DNA from: Bacteroidota bacterium
GTDB lineage: Bacteria > Bacteroidota > Bacteroidia > Bacteroidales > UBA12077
Length of the DNA: 56,658 bases
Reading direction: 5' to 3'
Assembly (NCBI GenBank): GCA_020444275.1
Contig: JAHLLG010000008.1
Span: forward strand, 1-56,658
Under the pieces are notes generated by a model, which saw nothing but the letters and a program-made list of their open reading frames with translations, was not told the DNA's origin and did not search any database. How positions within the stretch are numbered: the first letter of the stretch is position 1; every line of letters starts with the position of its first letter. The position numbers and the translations under genes are program-made. This document shows positions 32,424 through 41,382 of the stretch, piece after piece.

Positions 32424-34535
32424 ATGCTTAAAAAAGTTATAGATAGACTAAGTAATAAAGATTATTTGGTTCTATTTATGATTTGCTGCGTGGGGTTTTG
32501 GCAATTAACCTTATTTCAGAATATCATGAAATGGGATATTCTGGATATTAATCTGCCGTGGAGATATTTTGTTTCCGAATGTTTACAAAATGGAATTCTT
32601 CCACTATGGAATCCTTATATTAACTGTGGATTTCCTCAATCGGCCGATCCAATGACATGGTATCCGATAAGCTGGTTAATTGGTTTTATTGTAGGAAACA
32701 ATCTGATTACATTACAGTACGAATATTTATTCCATATTTTTATTGGCTCTTTAGGAATTTTTCAGTTGGGGTCTCTTTTTAATTTCGACCGGCAAACAAA
32801 GCTAATTCTTAGCATTAGTTTTATGTTTTCCGGTTTATTTGTTAGCAATGCTCAGCATCTGGGATGGATCGTAAGTGCAGCATGGTTCCCGTTTATCCTA
32901 TATCACTATATTGTTTTTTGTAAAACCCTGAAATTACAGAATGGTGTTTTATTTATTCTCTTTTTCTTTTTTCAGTTAACCGGAGGATATGCTGGTTTTT
33001 TTATTATTACTGGATATATTTTAGTGGGACTATTTCTGTTTTTTCTTATTCGTTATTGGAAAGATCAAAGACTTAAGAAGTATATCGCATTAAGTGCTTT
33101 TCATGCTCTTCTATTCATCTTATTAAGTTCAGTAGTTCTGATTTCGTCGCTCAAGGTAAGCACACTATTAACACGATATGATCAGTTAGGGATTGAATAT
33201 GTTACCGAAGGAGCATTACCTTTGAAAGCATTAATTTCATTTGTGTTTCCGTTTGCAGCAACCAAAAATGCAGAATTCTGGGGTACAGATTTAACCTTAT
33301 TGAATTGTTATATTGGAGTAATTCCTTTACTATTTTTAGTTTTTGGTGCAATAACAAACAAAAATAGTTATTCTCGATTATTCCTAATTATTGGAATTGG
33401 ATTTCTAACTCTGGCTTTGGCTCATGTTTTTCCTTTTCGCAAATGGCTATATTATTTGCCCTTTATGAATATTTTCAGGTTCTCCACAATTTTCAGGTTT
33501 TTTGCCATGGTGTTTTTTATACTGCTTGCCGGAATGGGAATAAGCCAGTTCTTTAAAAAGGAACATCATCAAAAGCGTTTAAAAGTTGTTGTACTTGTTT
33601 TTTCATCTGTAGTATTGATGGTTCTAGTTTATAATGCTTTTTTTATTCAGAAATGGGTTTTTAAGAGTTTGTTGTTGTTTGATTTTAAGGTGTTTCTGGA
33701 TGCAGCTTCCATTCATGATCGCATTTTCCTTCAGGCAATAATTATACTTGCCATTTTAGTTAGTTTCTATTTCGTTTTGATTAGGTTTAAGAATAGTACT
33801 CGCAAAATTCTAGTTATTGTATTGGTGGCTGTTGATTTGATTATTGCAACACAGTTAAATATGTATCATACCATAGTTGACTTTGCTAACCCAAAACCTA
33901 CGCAAAAGGCTATTCAAAATTTACCAAAGGGATTTCCTGTACCGGATATGAATGAAAAGGTGATCGATAGATCTGACCAAACAGCACCTTCAATTCCTTT
34001 TTTATGGAGAAACCTGAATATTTTTCATAAACGAACAACATTTTCAGGATATTCACCTTATTATTTTTCTTCTACGCTTAAAGCAGAAAAGGAAGGAGTT
34101 ATGCACGCTGTAATTAAAAATCCGCTCTTTTACCTGGCCGATTGTATTTCTTCAAAACATATAATTGATTCTTTAAGTATAGACACGTTATCGGCCCATA
34201 AAATCGCCATTAAACGATTTATCCCCACAGAGGTTAAGTTAAAGGTATACACGGATAAAAAACAGCTTCTTACTTTTATTCAAAACTATTATCCCGGTTG
34301 GAAGGTTTATGTAAATGGAACAGAAAAAAAGATTATCAGGTCGAACTATACGTTTATGTCTGTTTGGCTGGAAGCAGGCGAAAACAACATACAATTTGAA
34401 TATAAGCCACAGAAGGTAATGTTTGCTTTTTATTTAAGCTCAATAATTTTTATTGGGATTATCGTTTATTTGTCAGTAAGTACAATCCTTGGGAACTTTA
34501 GAAAAAAGAAAACCCGGGAGAATATTCCCGGGTAA
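32424..34535 (+). CDS. YfhO-like polytopic membrane protein
   Basis: A 703-residue membrane protein with a hydrophobic N-terminus and about 12 helices (about 15-490), then a soluble domain (about 500-660) and a last helix (about 665-685). The first loop has a GT-C-like context (MKWDILDINLPWRYFVSE, LPLWNPYINCGFPQ), and the C-terminal YYPGWKVYVNGTEKKI segment is typical of YfhO-family proteins, which are implicated in glycosylation of teichoic acids in Firmicutes. The substrate in this Gram-negative host is not known. Its last codons lie in the terminator of the opposite kbl gene. Confidence 0.8.
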   Translation: MLKKVIDRLSNKDYLVLFMICCVGFWQLTLFQNIMKWDILDINLPWRYFVSECLQNGILPLWNPYINCGFPQSADPMTWYPISWLIGFIVGNNLITLQYEYLFHIFIGSLGIFQLGSLFNFDRQTKLILSISFMFSGLFVSNAQHLGWIVSAAWFPFILYHYIVFCKTLKLQNGVLFILFFFFQLTGGYAGFFIITGYILVGLFLFFLIRYWKDQRLKKYIALSAFHALLFILLSSVVLISSLKVSTLLTRYDQLGIEYVTEGALPLKALISFVFPFAATKNAEFWGTDLTLLNCYIGVIPLLFLVFGAITNKNSYSRLFLIIGIGFLTLALAHVFPFRKWLYYLPFMNIFRFSTIFRFFAMVFFILLAGMGISQFFKKEHHQKRLKVVVLVFSSVVLMVLVYNAFFIQKWVFKSLLLFDFKVFLDAASIHDRIFLQAIIILAILVSFYFVLIRFKNSTRKILVIVLVAVDLIIATQLNMYHTIVDFANPKPTQKAIQNLPKGFPVPDMNEKVIDRSDQTAPSIPFLWRNLNIFHKRTTFSGYSPYYFSSTLKAEKEGVMHAVIKNPLFYLADCISSKHIIDSLSIDTLSAHKIAIKRFIPTEVKLKVYTDKKQLLTFIQNYYPGWKVYVNGTEKKIIRSNYTFMSVWLEAGENNIQFEYKPQKVMFAFYLSSIIFIGIIVYLSVSTILGNFRKKKTRENIPG
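34500..34533 (-). terminator. Terminator of kbl, inside the end of the YfhO-like gene
   Basis: Hairpin acccggga (34512-34519) and tcccgggt (34526-34533). On the minus strand it is followed by ttttctttttt, a proper T run, while the plus strand has none. It serves the leftward kbl transcript, 26 bp past its stop, and overlaps the last codons and stop of the convergent gene. Confidence 0.85.
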
Positions 34536-34558
34536 TACTAATCGGAGTTAAGAAAACC

Positions 34559-35749
34559 CTATTTTAATACGTTTAATTCTTTTCCAATCTTAATAAATGA
34601 ATCAACAGCTTTGTCCAGTTGATCTTTATCGTGGTCTGCAGAAATCTGAACTCTGATTCGTGCTTGCTCTTTGGGAACTACAGGATAATAAAATCCGATA
34701 ACATAAATACCTTCATCCAATAGTTTTGCAGCAAAATCCTGTGATAATTTTGCATCATATAACATTACTGCTAAAATTGCCGAATCGCTTGGTTTAATGT
34801 CGAAGCCAGCAGTAACCATCTTTTCTTTAAAATATTTTGTATTTTCAACTAATTTGTCGTGCAGTTCAGTTGATTCTTCTAACATATCAAACGCCTCAAT
34901 TCCTGCAGCAGCTACTGCCGGTGGAATTGAGTTTGAAAATAAATATGGACGAGAACGCTGACGCAACATGTCGATAATTTCTTTACGACCGGTAGTAAAT
35001 CCACCGATTGCACCACCAAATGCTTTTCCTAATGTACCGGTAATAATATCAATTTTACCTCTTAAATTGAATAATTCGGATACTCCTTTTCCTGTTTCTC
35101 CAACAACACCTGCCGAGTGGCACTCGTCAACCATTACCAAAGCATCATATTTTTCAGCAAGTTCACAAATTTTATCCATTGGCGCTACGTGTCCATCCAT
35201 GGAGAAAACACCATCGGTAACAATTAAACGAAAACGATGAGCCTGAGCTAATTTTAACTGCTCTTCCAAATCTTCCATATCGGCCGTTTTGTAGCGGAAT
35301 CGGTTTGCTTTACATAGTCTTACACCATCGATAATAGAAGCATGATTTAAGGCATCTGAAATAATCGCATCTTCATTGGTTAAAATAGGCTCGAAAAGTC
35401 CACCATTAGCATCGAAACAAGCAGCATATAAAATAGTATCTTCTGTTCCAAAATAGTCGGCAATCTTTTTTTCCAGTTCTTTATGCAGATCTTGTGTTCC
35501 ACAGATAAATCTTACTGAAGACATTCCATATCCATGGGTGTCTAATGCTGTTTTTGCAGATTCAATTAATCTTGGATGATTGGATAAACCAAGGTAATTA
35601 TTTGCACAGAAATTCAATACATTCTGGCCTGTATTTACTTGTATGTCGGCTTTTTGTGCGCTGGTAATAATTCTCTCTTTTTTGTATAGTCCAGCTTGTT
35701 CGATAGCTTCTAATTCTGCTTGTAAGTGATCTTTAATTTTTCCGTACAT
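34559..35749 (-). CDS. kbl: Glycine C-acetyltransferase (2-amino-3-ketobutyrate CoA ligase)
   Basis: A 396-residue PLP enzyme of the alpha-oxoamine synthase family. It joins glycine and acetyl-CoA or cleaves 2-amino-3-oxobutyrate in threonine breakdown. Sequence shows the family N-terminus (VLNFCANNYLGLSNHPRL), the VDECHSAG motif (Asp208, His211) and the PLP lysine Lys242 in TGTLGKAFGGA. No threonine dehydrogenase gene is adjacent, as is usual in this group. It is convergent with the YfhO-like gene and divergent from mqo, and the 250-bp gap to mqo holds no gene. Confidence 0.95.
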   Translation of the reverse strand: MYGKIKDHLQAELEAIEQAGLYKKERIITSAQKADIQVNTGQNVLNFCANNYLGLSNHPRLIESAKTALDTHGYGMSSVRFICGTQDLHKELEKKIADYFGTEDTILYAACFDANGGLFEPILTNEDAIISDALNHASIIDGVRLCKANRFRYKTADMEDLEEQLKLAQAHRFRLIVTDGVFSMDGHVAPMDKICELAEKYDALVMVDECHSAGVVGETGKGVSELFNLRGKIDIITGTLGKAFGGAIGGFTTGRKEIIDMLRQRSRPYLFSNSIPPAVAAAGIEAFDMLEESTELHDKLVENTKYFKEKMVTAGFDIKPSDSAILAVMLYDAKLSQDFAAKLLDEGIYVIGFYYPVVPKEQARIRVQISADHDKDQLDKAVDSFIKIGKELNVLK

Positions 35750-36001
35750 AGTTGTATTTGTTTTGTTTATTATCAGTTTAAGGCATTTTTAACAATGTAC
35801 AAATTTAGTGTAAAAAACAGCAATAAAAGAGAATATTTTTCATGTTATTCATCATGATGATTCAACCTCGTTTTGTCTCACAAACATTTAAGGTTCTGAA
35901 TTGTATTATAGGTTGGAAAAATTGATAGATCATTTATTATTTTCTAAATCTACATATGTAAATAGTTAAATTTATTATATTAGCACATTAAATTTTTGCT
36001 T

Positions 36002-37477
36002 ATGAAAACCCAGAATGATATTACGATTATTGGAGCCGGTATAATGGGGGCTACTATGGCTATGATCTTTAAAAAAGTAATGCCGGATTCAAAAATTACT
36101 ATTTATGAACGATTGAATAAAGTAGCTTCAGAAAGCAGTTATTCATGGAATAATGCAGGTACCGGACATTCAGCTTTCTGTGAATTAAACTATACACCGG
36201 AACAGAACGATGGTTCGATAAAAATTGATAAAGCATTAACCATAGCTTCATCATTTGAGGTTTCAAGGCAATTTTGGGCATATTTAAAAGATCAAAAGAT
36301 ATTAAATACTCCGTTTATTAAAACGGTTCCGCATATGAGTTTTGTGTGGGGAGATCATAATATTCGTTTTCTTAAAAAGCGTCACGCAGCCATGATAAAA
36401 TTTGCGCTTTTTGAAGACATGAAGTATTCGGAAAATTTTGATGAGATTACTTCCTGGGTTCCTATGATGATGAAAAACCGGGACCGTAATGAAAAAATGG
36501 GTGTAACCCGAATGCAGGCAGGAACGGATGTAAATTTCGATGTAATTACCAGGGGGATTATTGATTATCTGGACAAAAACGATCTTGCTGAAATAATGCT
36601 AAACCATAAAGTAAAAGATTTAAAAAAGCAGAAAGATGGTAGTTGGAATATCAAGGTAAAGAATTTAGTTACCGGGAAAACAGAAACAACCAATAGTAAA
36701 TTTGTATATATCAGTGGCGGTGGAGGGTCATTACCTTTATTACAAAAATCCGGAATTAAAGAAGGTAAAGGCTATGGAGGTTTTCCTGTGAGTGGAAAAT
36801 TTATGAAGTGTACAAATCCTGATGTGATAAAGGAACACAATGCGAAAGTTTATGGTAAAGCGGCAGAAGGATCGCCTCCAATGTCGATGCCACATCTTGA
36901 TGACCGCAGAATTGATGGTGAAGATGGATTATTGTTTGGTCCGTACGCAGGTATGTCGATGAAATTTCTAAAAACAGGTTCTACCCTTGATTTAATTAAA
37001 TCGTTACGATGGAATAACATTATGCCCATGTTGGCTGTAGCTAAAAACGAGTTTGGATTAATTAAATATCTGGTAGGTCAGGTAATGCAATCTAAAAAAG
37101 ATCGATTTAAATTCCTAAAATTATATTTCCCTGAAGCTAAAGAGGAAGATTGGGAACTGTATACTGCAGGGCAGCGTGTACAAATAATGAAGAAAGATAA
37201 AGAAAAAGGAGGAGTGCTTAAACTGGGAACAGAAATAATTCATAGCGAAGACGGAAGTTTGGCTGCATTATTAGGGGCTTCGCCAGGAGCTTCAACAGCT
37301 GTTACAACAACATTCGAAATTCTTGAAAAGTGCTTTGCTGATCAGCTGGAGTCTGATGATTGGAAGGAAAAAATAAAAGAAATGATTCCTACCTATGAAA
37401 AATCATTGATAAACGATGCCGAGCTTTGTAGAAAGACACGAAAAAAAACAGCAGAAGTTTTGGGATTAGAAGCTTAA
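36002..37477 (+). CDS. mqo: Malate:quinone oxidoreductase
   Basis: A 491-residue FAD enzyme that oxidises malate to oxaloacetate with transfer of electrons to the quinone pool at the membrane. It has the N-terminal dinucleotide motif (ITIIGAGIMGATMAMIF), the SSYSWNNAGTGHSAFCELNYTP segment that marks MQO, and a C-terminal GASPGASTAVTT motif that closes the FAD site. It is of normal family length. I take the ATG at 36002; an upstream TTG is less likely. Confidence 0.95.
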   Translation: MKTQNDITIIGAGIMGATMAMIFKKVMPDSKITIYERLNKVASESSYSWNNAGTGHSAFCELNYTPEQNDGSIKIDKALTIASSFEVSRQFWAYLKDQKILNTPFIKTVPHMSFVWGDHNIRFLKKRHAAMIKFALFEDMKYSENFDEITSWVPMMMKNRDRNEKMGVTRMQAGTDVNFDVITRGIIDYLDKNDLAEIMLNHKVKDLKKQKDGSWNIKVKNLVTGKTETTNSKFVYISGGGGSLPLLQKSGIKEGKGYGGFPVSGKFMKCTNPDVIKEHNAKVYGKAAEGSPPMSMPHLDDRRIDGEDGLLFGPYAGMSMKFLKTGSTLDLIKSLRWNNIMPMLAVAKNEFGLIKYLVGQVMQSKKDRFKFLKLYFPEAKEEDWELYTAGQRVQIMKKDKEKGGVLKLGTEIIHSEDGSLAALLGASPGASTAVTTTFEILEKCFADQLESDDWKEKIKEMIPTYEKSLINDAELCRKTRKKTAEVLGLEA

Positions 37478-37509
37478 ACAGAAGAAGAGAGTAGCGTCTT
37501 TTTTCTTCA

Positions 37510-37908
37510 CTAATTGTCTGTTTTTATATATTCATTCTGAAAGCAATCGTGGCATTCGTCATATAAAATCAGTTTATTATCAATAAAATCAACCGATTGC
37601 TTTTTATCATTTTCGTAAATAATTAAGTATGTATCTTCTGTGGTTCTTATGGAAGGGCCCTTTTCAATCATATAATTCAGATTACTTTCTACCTTTCCGT
37701 TCACATACTTAATGCATTTTTCAGAAGTAAACTCAAGTATAATTTCTTTTTGAGTAGTTTCCGGTGTCTGAATTCTTCCTGCGAATCCTCCGGATGATTC
37801 AACCCATTTCCACTTACCAATTAATTCATTTTTAATTTGTGATTCCACTTTTTTTGAACATAAAGACATTGAACTAAAGAATATTAAAACAACACATAAA
37901 TATTTCAT
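37510..37908 (-). CDS. Exported lipocalin-like small protein
   Basis: A 132-residue protein with an N-terminal signal (YLCVVLIFFSSMSLCSK), perhaps a lipoprotein although the lipobox is weak. The mature part starts ELIGKWKWVESSGG and continues with alternating strands (IILEFTSEKCIKYVNGKV, TYLIIYEN, VDFIDNKLILYD), which resembles small lipocalin-type proteins of Bacteroidota. Two cysteines near the end (DECHDC) could pair. It follows the FGE-like gene after 11 bp, so both may be one transcript. Function unknown. Confidence 0.7.
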   Translation of the reverse strand: MKYLCVVLIFFSSMSLCSKKVESQIKNELIGKWKWVESSGGFAGRIQTPETTQKEIILEFTSEKCIKYVNGKVESNLNYMIEKGPSIRTTEDTYLIIYENDKKQSVDFIDNKLILYDECHDCFQNEYIKTDN

Positions 37909-37919
37909 AAATCATCAGT

Positions 37920-38744
37920 TTAATAATTATCAGGTACTTTAACTTTTCTGTACGTTTGAGCATATCTGAATCCAACATTTAAATCATGCGCATCTTTTTT
38001 CTGATATGGTTTTTGATCTTGCGACATTTTTTGATAGATCACCGCTCTGGACGAGTTCTGATCAAAGGATAGTTTTTTTAAATAGGTAGATTCATAAAAT
38101 GATTCCAGCGTCCATTCATCCAGGCTGTTATTAAAACGAATAATCTCTGAGGTGTTCACCGAAGGGTTTTCTTTAAATACCCGGGGCATATTAATACTTG
38201 TAAAATGTTTTGCTCCTTCAATTTCCGAAGCCAGAGGTAAACGGTATTTTTTTTCATGCGGCAAACCAGCCTCGTCAAGTTCTTTATTAACCTGCTGAGT
38301 TTTCCATGCGCAGAAAAGTCGTGCTTGCTCCCAGCTTATGCCGAGAACCGGAAAATGTTCAAATTTTGTGTTTTCGAAATATTCCTGGTAAATAACATCT
38401 AATGCTTCAATATTTTCTGAATATATTTCTTGAGGAGGCAGCGCTGTTTGATACTGTATTGGCCTTGATTTAATTGCTTTTAAATACTCCTTGTATTCTT
38501 TATTAGAAACCAGGCAACTTATCCAGTAAGGATCAGAGAGCACCTCAATTCCTGCGGTATCATTATTTAGAATACGGATCAATTTTACAGGTCGGTGAGA
38601 AGGAATAAATTCCATTTTTTCAAACAAAACCTGGTGTTCTTTAAAAGTTGTTGTATCTCGTTGTAATTTCTGACCGTAAATTGCTGAATTTGGAATTGCC
38701 AGCGAAAGTATAAAAAGTAAAAAAAATGATAAGGTCTTCATCAT
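37920..38744 (-). CDS. Secreted FGE/SUMF1-fold protein (GldK-like), no catalytic cysteines
   Basis: A 274-residue protein with a signal peptide (about 1-24) and a formylglycine-generating-enzyme fold. Visible landmarks are DPYWISCLVSNKEYKEYL, FPVLGISWEQARLFCAWK, KYRLPLASEIEGAKH and the closing VGFRYA. The cysteine pair that activates oxygen in true FGE is not found near the C-terminus. In Bacteroidota such non-enzymatic forms include GldJ and GldK of gliding and T9SS. This one is shorter than both and is not with other gld genes. Start could be the second Met at 38741. Confidence 0.75.
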   Translation of the reverse strand: MMKTLSFFLLFILSLAIPNSAIYGQKLQRDTTTFKEHQVLFEKMEFIPSHRPVKLIRILNNDTAGIEVLSDPYWISCLVSNKEYKEYLKAIKSRPIQYQTALPPQEIYSENIEALDVIYQEYFENTKFEHFPVLGISWEQARLFCAWKTQQVNKELDEAGLPHEKKYRLPLASEIEGAKHFTSINMPRVFKENPSVNTSEIIRFNNSLDEWTLESFYESTYLKKLSFDQNSSRAVIYQKMSQDQKPYQKKDAHDLNVGFRYAQTYRKVKVPDNY

Positions 38745-38924
38745 AAATATTGGGTGTTAATGAATTACTAATATACAATAATTAAAGGTGTTTAATAATG
38801 ATTCCTTCTTAATTCTATTGGTTTAAATGCTAGCGTGCTGATTTATAACTTTTAAACCAAATTGAAGAAAATATATCTAAAGATCATATTCTAAACCTTA
38901 GATTATTAAATTAAACATTACCCT

Positions 38925-41342
38925 ATGTTATTCAACTATTTAAAAACAGCTTACCGAAATATTGTTAAAACACCCTTGTTCAGCTTTATAAATATTGGTG
39001 GATTGGCCTTAGGAATGGCCTTGTTTCTGTTAATTTTTCAATATGTTCGTTTTGAGTTAAATTATGATACGTTTCACAAAGATCATGAAAATATCGTAAG
39101 ACTTAGCTACTCTAAACTTAAAGATGGCAAAAGAGCATTTAATTCGGTATTAACCTACTCGGGGGTTCCTGCCCGAATGAAAGAAGAATTCCCGGAGATT
39201 ATCGATTATGTGCGAATAGCACCCACCTTTAACGAGTCTCTGATCAATTATAAAGATATCTATTTTAAAGAGGACGGAATTGTATTTGCGGATTCAACAC
39301 TATTTACAATTTTCTCATTTGATTTAATTCAAGGAGACCCTAAAAAAGTATTAAACGAACCGTTTACTGCGGTTATATCCGAATCTATTGCCGAAAAATA
39401 TTTTGGGAATGAGGATCCTATAGGGAAATCATTTAGAAGAGGTATGGACCAGGATTATACCGTAACCGGTGTGGTTAAAGATATTCCTAAGAATTCACAT
39501 ATAAAGTTTGATTTTATTTTGTCGCATTCTACTATGCGAACCTTAATGGGAGTAGACAGAGCAGAGAATGACTTTCGTATGTATCATTCTTATGCATACT
39601 TTAAGTTGTTACCGGAAACTAATTTGGATAATCTAAGATCGAAATTCCAGGGTTTCGTAGACAAGTATGTTGGTGGAGAAGAGTTAAGAAAGATCAATAC
39701 GATTTTGGAGTTTGAGGTACAGAAAATAGGAGATATTCATCTCAACTCTCACAAAGATAATGAAGCCGAAACGAACGGAAATTCAAGGACTGTTTACTTC
39801 TTTATGCTTATTGCAGTGATTATTTTAGTTATAGCCCTGGTTAACTATATTAATCTTTCAACATCCAGGTCGCTGGAACGAGCACGAGAAGTTGGGATGA
39901 GAAAAGTAATTGGAGGACAACGCAGTCAGTTAATTTTTCAATTTATAACCGAATCGGCTTTGGTTAATATTCTGGCAGTTCTTATTGCCGGTGTTATTAT
40001 AGCACTCGTTAGACCAGTTTACAATCAGCTAACGGGAATTCCGACCTCATTATCCTTTTTTAACGATCAGATATTTATTATTGGAAGTATAATCCTGCTT
40101 GCAGTAAGTATTTTCTTATCGGGTTTATATCCTGCTTTTGTATTATCATCATTTAAACCCTTATCGGTAATTAAGGGTAAATTTAGCAACAGCAAATCAG
40201 GTGTGTTTTTACGAAAAGCGCTTGTTGTTGGGCAGTTTGCTGCTTTATTAGCTATAATGACAGGAACTTTTACCGTATATAAGCAGATTCAGTTTATGCA
40301 AAACCAGGATCTGAATGTAGATATTTCTAAAACGCTGGTATTAAAAGCTCCCGTTTCGGTTGACTCAACCTATGTAAATCAGTTGGAATCGTTCAAAGAA
40401 GATGTGGAAAGTTATGATGCCGTAAAGAGTATGACAGCCTCGGCACTTGTTCCCGGAAGTAAATGGCTGGGTCAAACCTGGTTTAAAAAATACGGTGCTT
40501 CCGACGATGAGTATCAGTTTTGTTATATTAATCAGATCGATTACGACTATTTAGATTCATATGGTCTGAAATTGTTGGCAGGAAGAAATTTTTCGCGAGA
40601 TTATTCTACAGATAACGAAGCTTGCATATTAAACGAAACAGCAGTTAAACAATTTGGATTAAAAGATCCAGAAACTGCGGTGTCAGAGCGTATGGAAACC
40701 TTTTATGCTGAAAATGGAAGTCCAATAATCGGGGTAATTGCAGATTATCATCAGGAGTCGTTAAAGAACGAAACCAAGCCGGTTATATTCATGTTGTCGC
40801 CATCGTTAAGTTATTATTCATTAAAAATTAATGAGGAAGATACAGAACAGTTAATAGCTTTTCTCCAGGATAAATGGAGAGCGTATTTTGGAAACAACCC
40901 TATGGAGTATTTCTTTTTAGAAGATTTTTTCGATGAACAGTACAAAGAAGACAGGCAGTTTGGTAAGTTATTTAATATTTCGTCGGTTTTTGCCATCGTA
41001 ATTTCTTATTTGGGATTATTGGGATTGACTTTATACACGGTGTTACAACGCAGAAAAGAAATCGGAATAAGAAAAGTATTAGGAGCTACAACAAAGTCAA
41101 TTTTAGGAATCTTTACCATGGATTTTATGAAACTTATCTTTATATCCATAGTAATTGCTATTCCGTTAAGTTATTTCTTAATAAATAACTGGCTAATGAA
41201 TTATGCTAACAGAATTGAAATAGAATGGTGGTTTTTTGCTTTGCCGGCACTAATTATGATGGTATTTGCAACGTTGGTTATTAACTTTCAAATCATTAAA
41301 TCGGCACGAACAAATCCAGCATTAATTTTACGATGCGAATAA
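38925..41342 (+). CDS. MacB/FtsX-type ABC transporter permease
   Basis: An 805-residue permease with the duplicated FtsX/MacB plan: an N-terminal helix (about 20-40), a periplasmic MacB_PCD domain (about 50-240), three helices (about 285-410), then a second copy of the set with a helix (about 430-450), a periplasmic domain (about 460-670) and three helices (about 680-795). RAREVGMRKVIGG and RRKEIGIRKVLGATTKS mark the two FtsX cytosolic motifs. The matching ATPase is not adjacent. Members move lipoproteins, peptides or drugs by mechanotransmission. The first residues MLFNYLKTAYRNIVKTPLFS are typical of Bacteroidota proteins. Confidence 0.9.
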   Translation: MLFNYLKTAYRNIVKTPLFSFINIGGLALGMALFLLIFQYVRFELNYDTFHKDHENIVRLSYSKLKDGKRAFNSVLTYSGVPARMKEEFPEIIDYVRIAPTFNESLINYKDIYFKEDGIVFADSTLFTIFSFDLIQGDPKKVLNEPFTAVISESIAEKYFGNEDPIGKSFRRGMDQDYTVTGVVKDIPKNSHIKFDFILSHSTMRTLMGVDRAENDFRMYHSYAYFKLLPETNLDNLRSKFQGFVDKYVGGEELRKINTILEFEVQKIGDIHLNSHKDNEAETNGNSRTVYFFMLIAVIILVIALVNYINLSTSRSLERAREVGMRKVIGGQRSQLIFQFITESALVNILAVLIAGVIIALVRPVYNQLTGIPTSLSFFNDQIFIIGSIILLAVSIFLSGLYPAFVLSSFKPLSVIKGKFSNSKSGVFLRKALVVGQFAALLAIMTGTFTVYKQIQFMQNQDLNVDISKTLVLKAPVSVDSTYVNQLESFKEDVESYDAVKSMTASALVPGSKWLGQTWFKKYGASDDEYQFCYINQIDYDYLDSYGLKLLAGRNFSRDYSTDNEACILNETAVKQFGLKDPETAVSERMETFYAENGSPIIGVIADYHQESLKNETKPVIFMLSPSLSYYSLKINEEDTEQLIAFLQDKWRAYFGNNPMEYFFLEDFFDEQYKEDRQFGKLFNISSVFAIVISYLGLLGLTLYTVLQRRKEIGIRKVLGATTKSILGIFTMDFMKLIFISIVIAIPLSYFLINNWLMNYANRIEIEWWFFALPALIMMVFATLVINFQIIKSARTNPALILRCE

Positions 41343-41348
41343 AAAAAC

Positions 41349-41376
41349 AAGGGCTGTTTCAATAAAAACAGCCCTT
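41349..41376. terminator. Terminator between the permease and protease genes
   Basis: Stem aagggctgttt (41349-41359) and aaacagccctt (41366-41376), perfect 11-base arms, with a T run on the minus side. It separates two convergent genes and probably ends both transcripts. Confidence 0.85.
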
Positions 41377-41382
41377 AATTTA

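Noticed and set aside
37481-37508. Terminator after mqo from gaagaa...ttcttc
   Set aside because: Only partial pairing in a simple purine/pyrimidine stretch; too weak to list.
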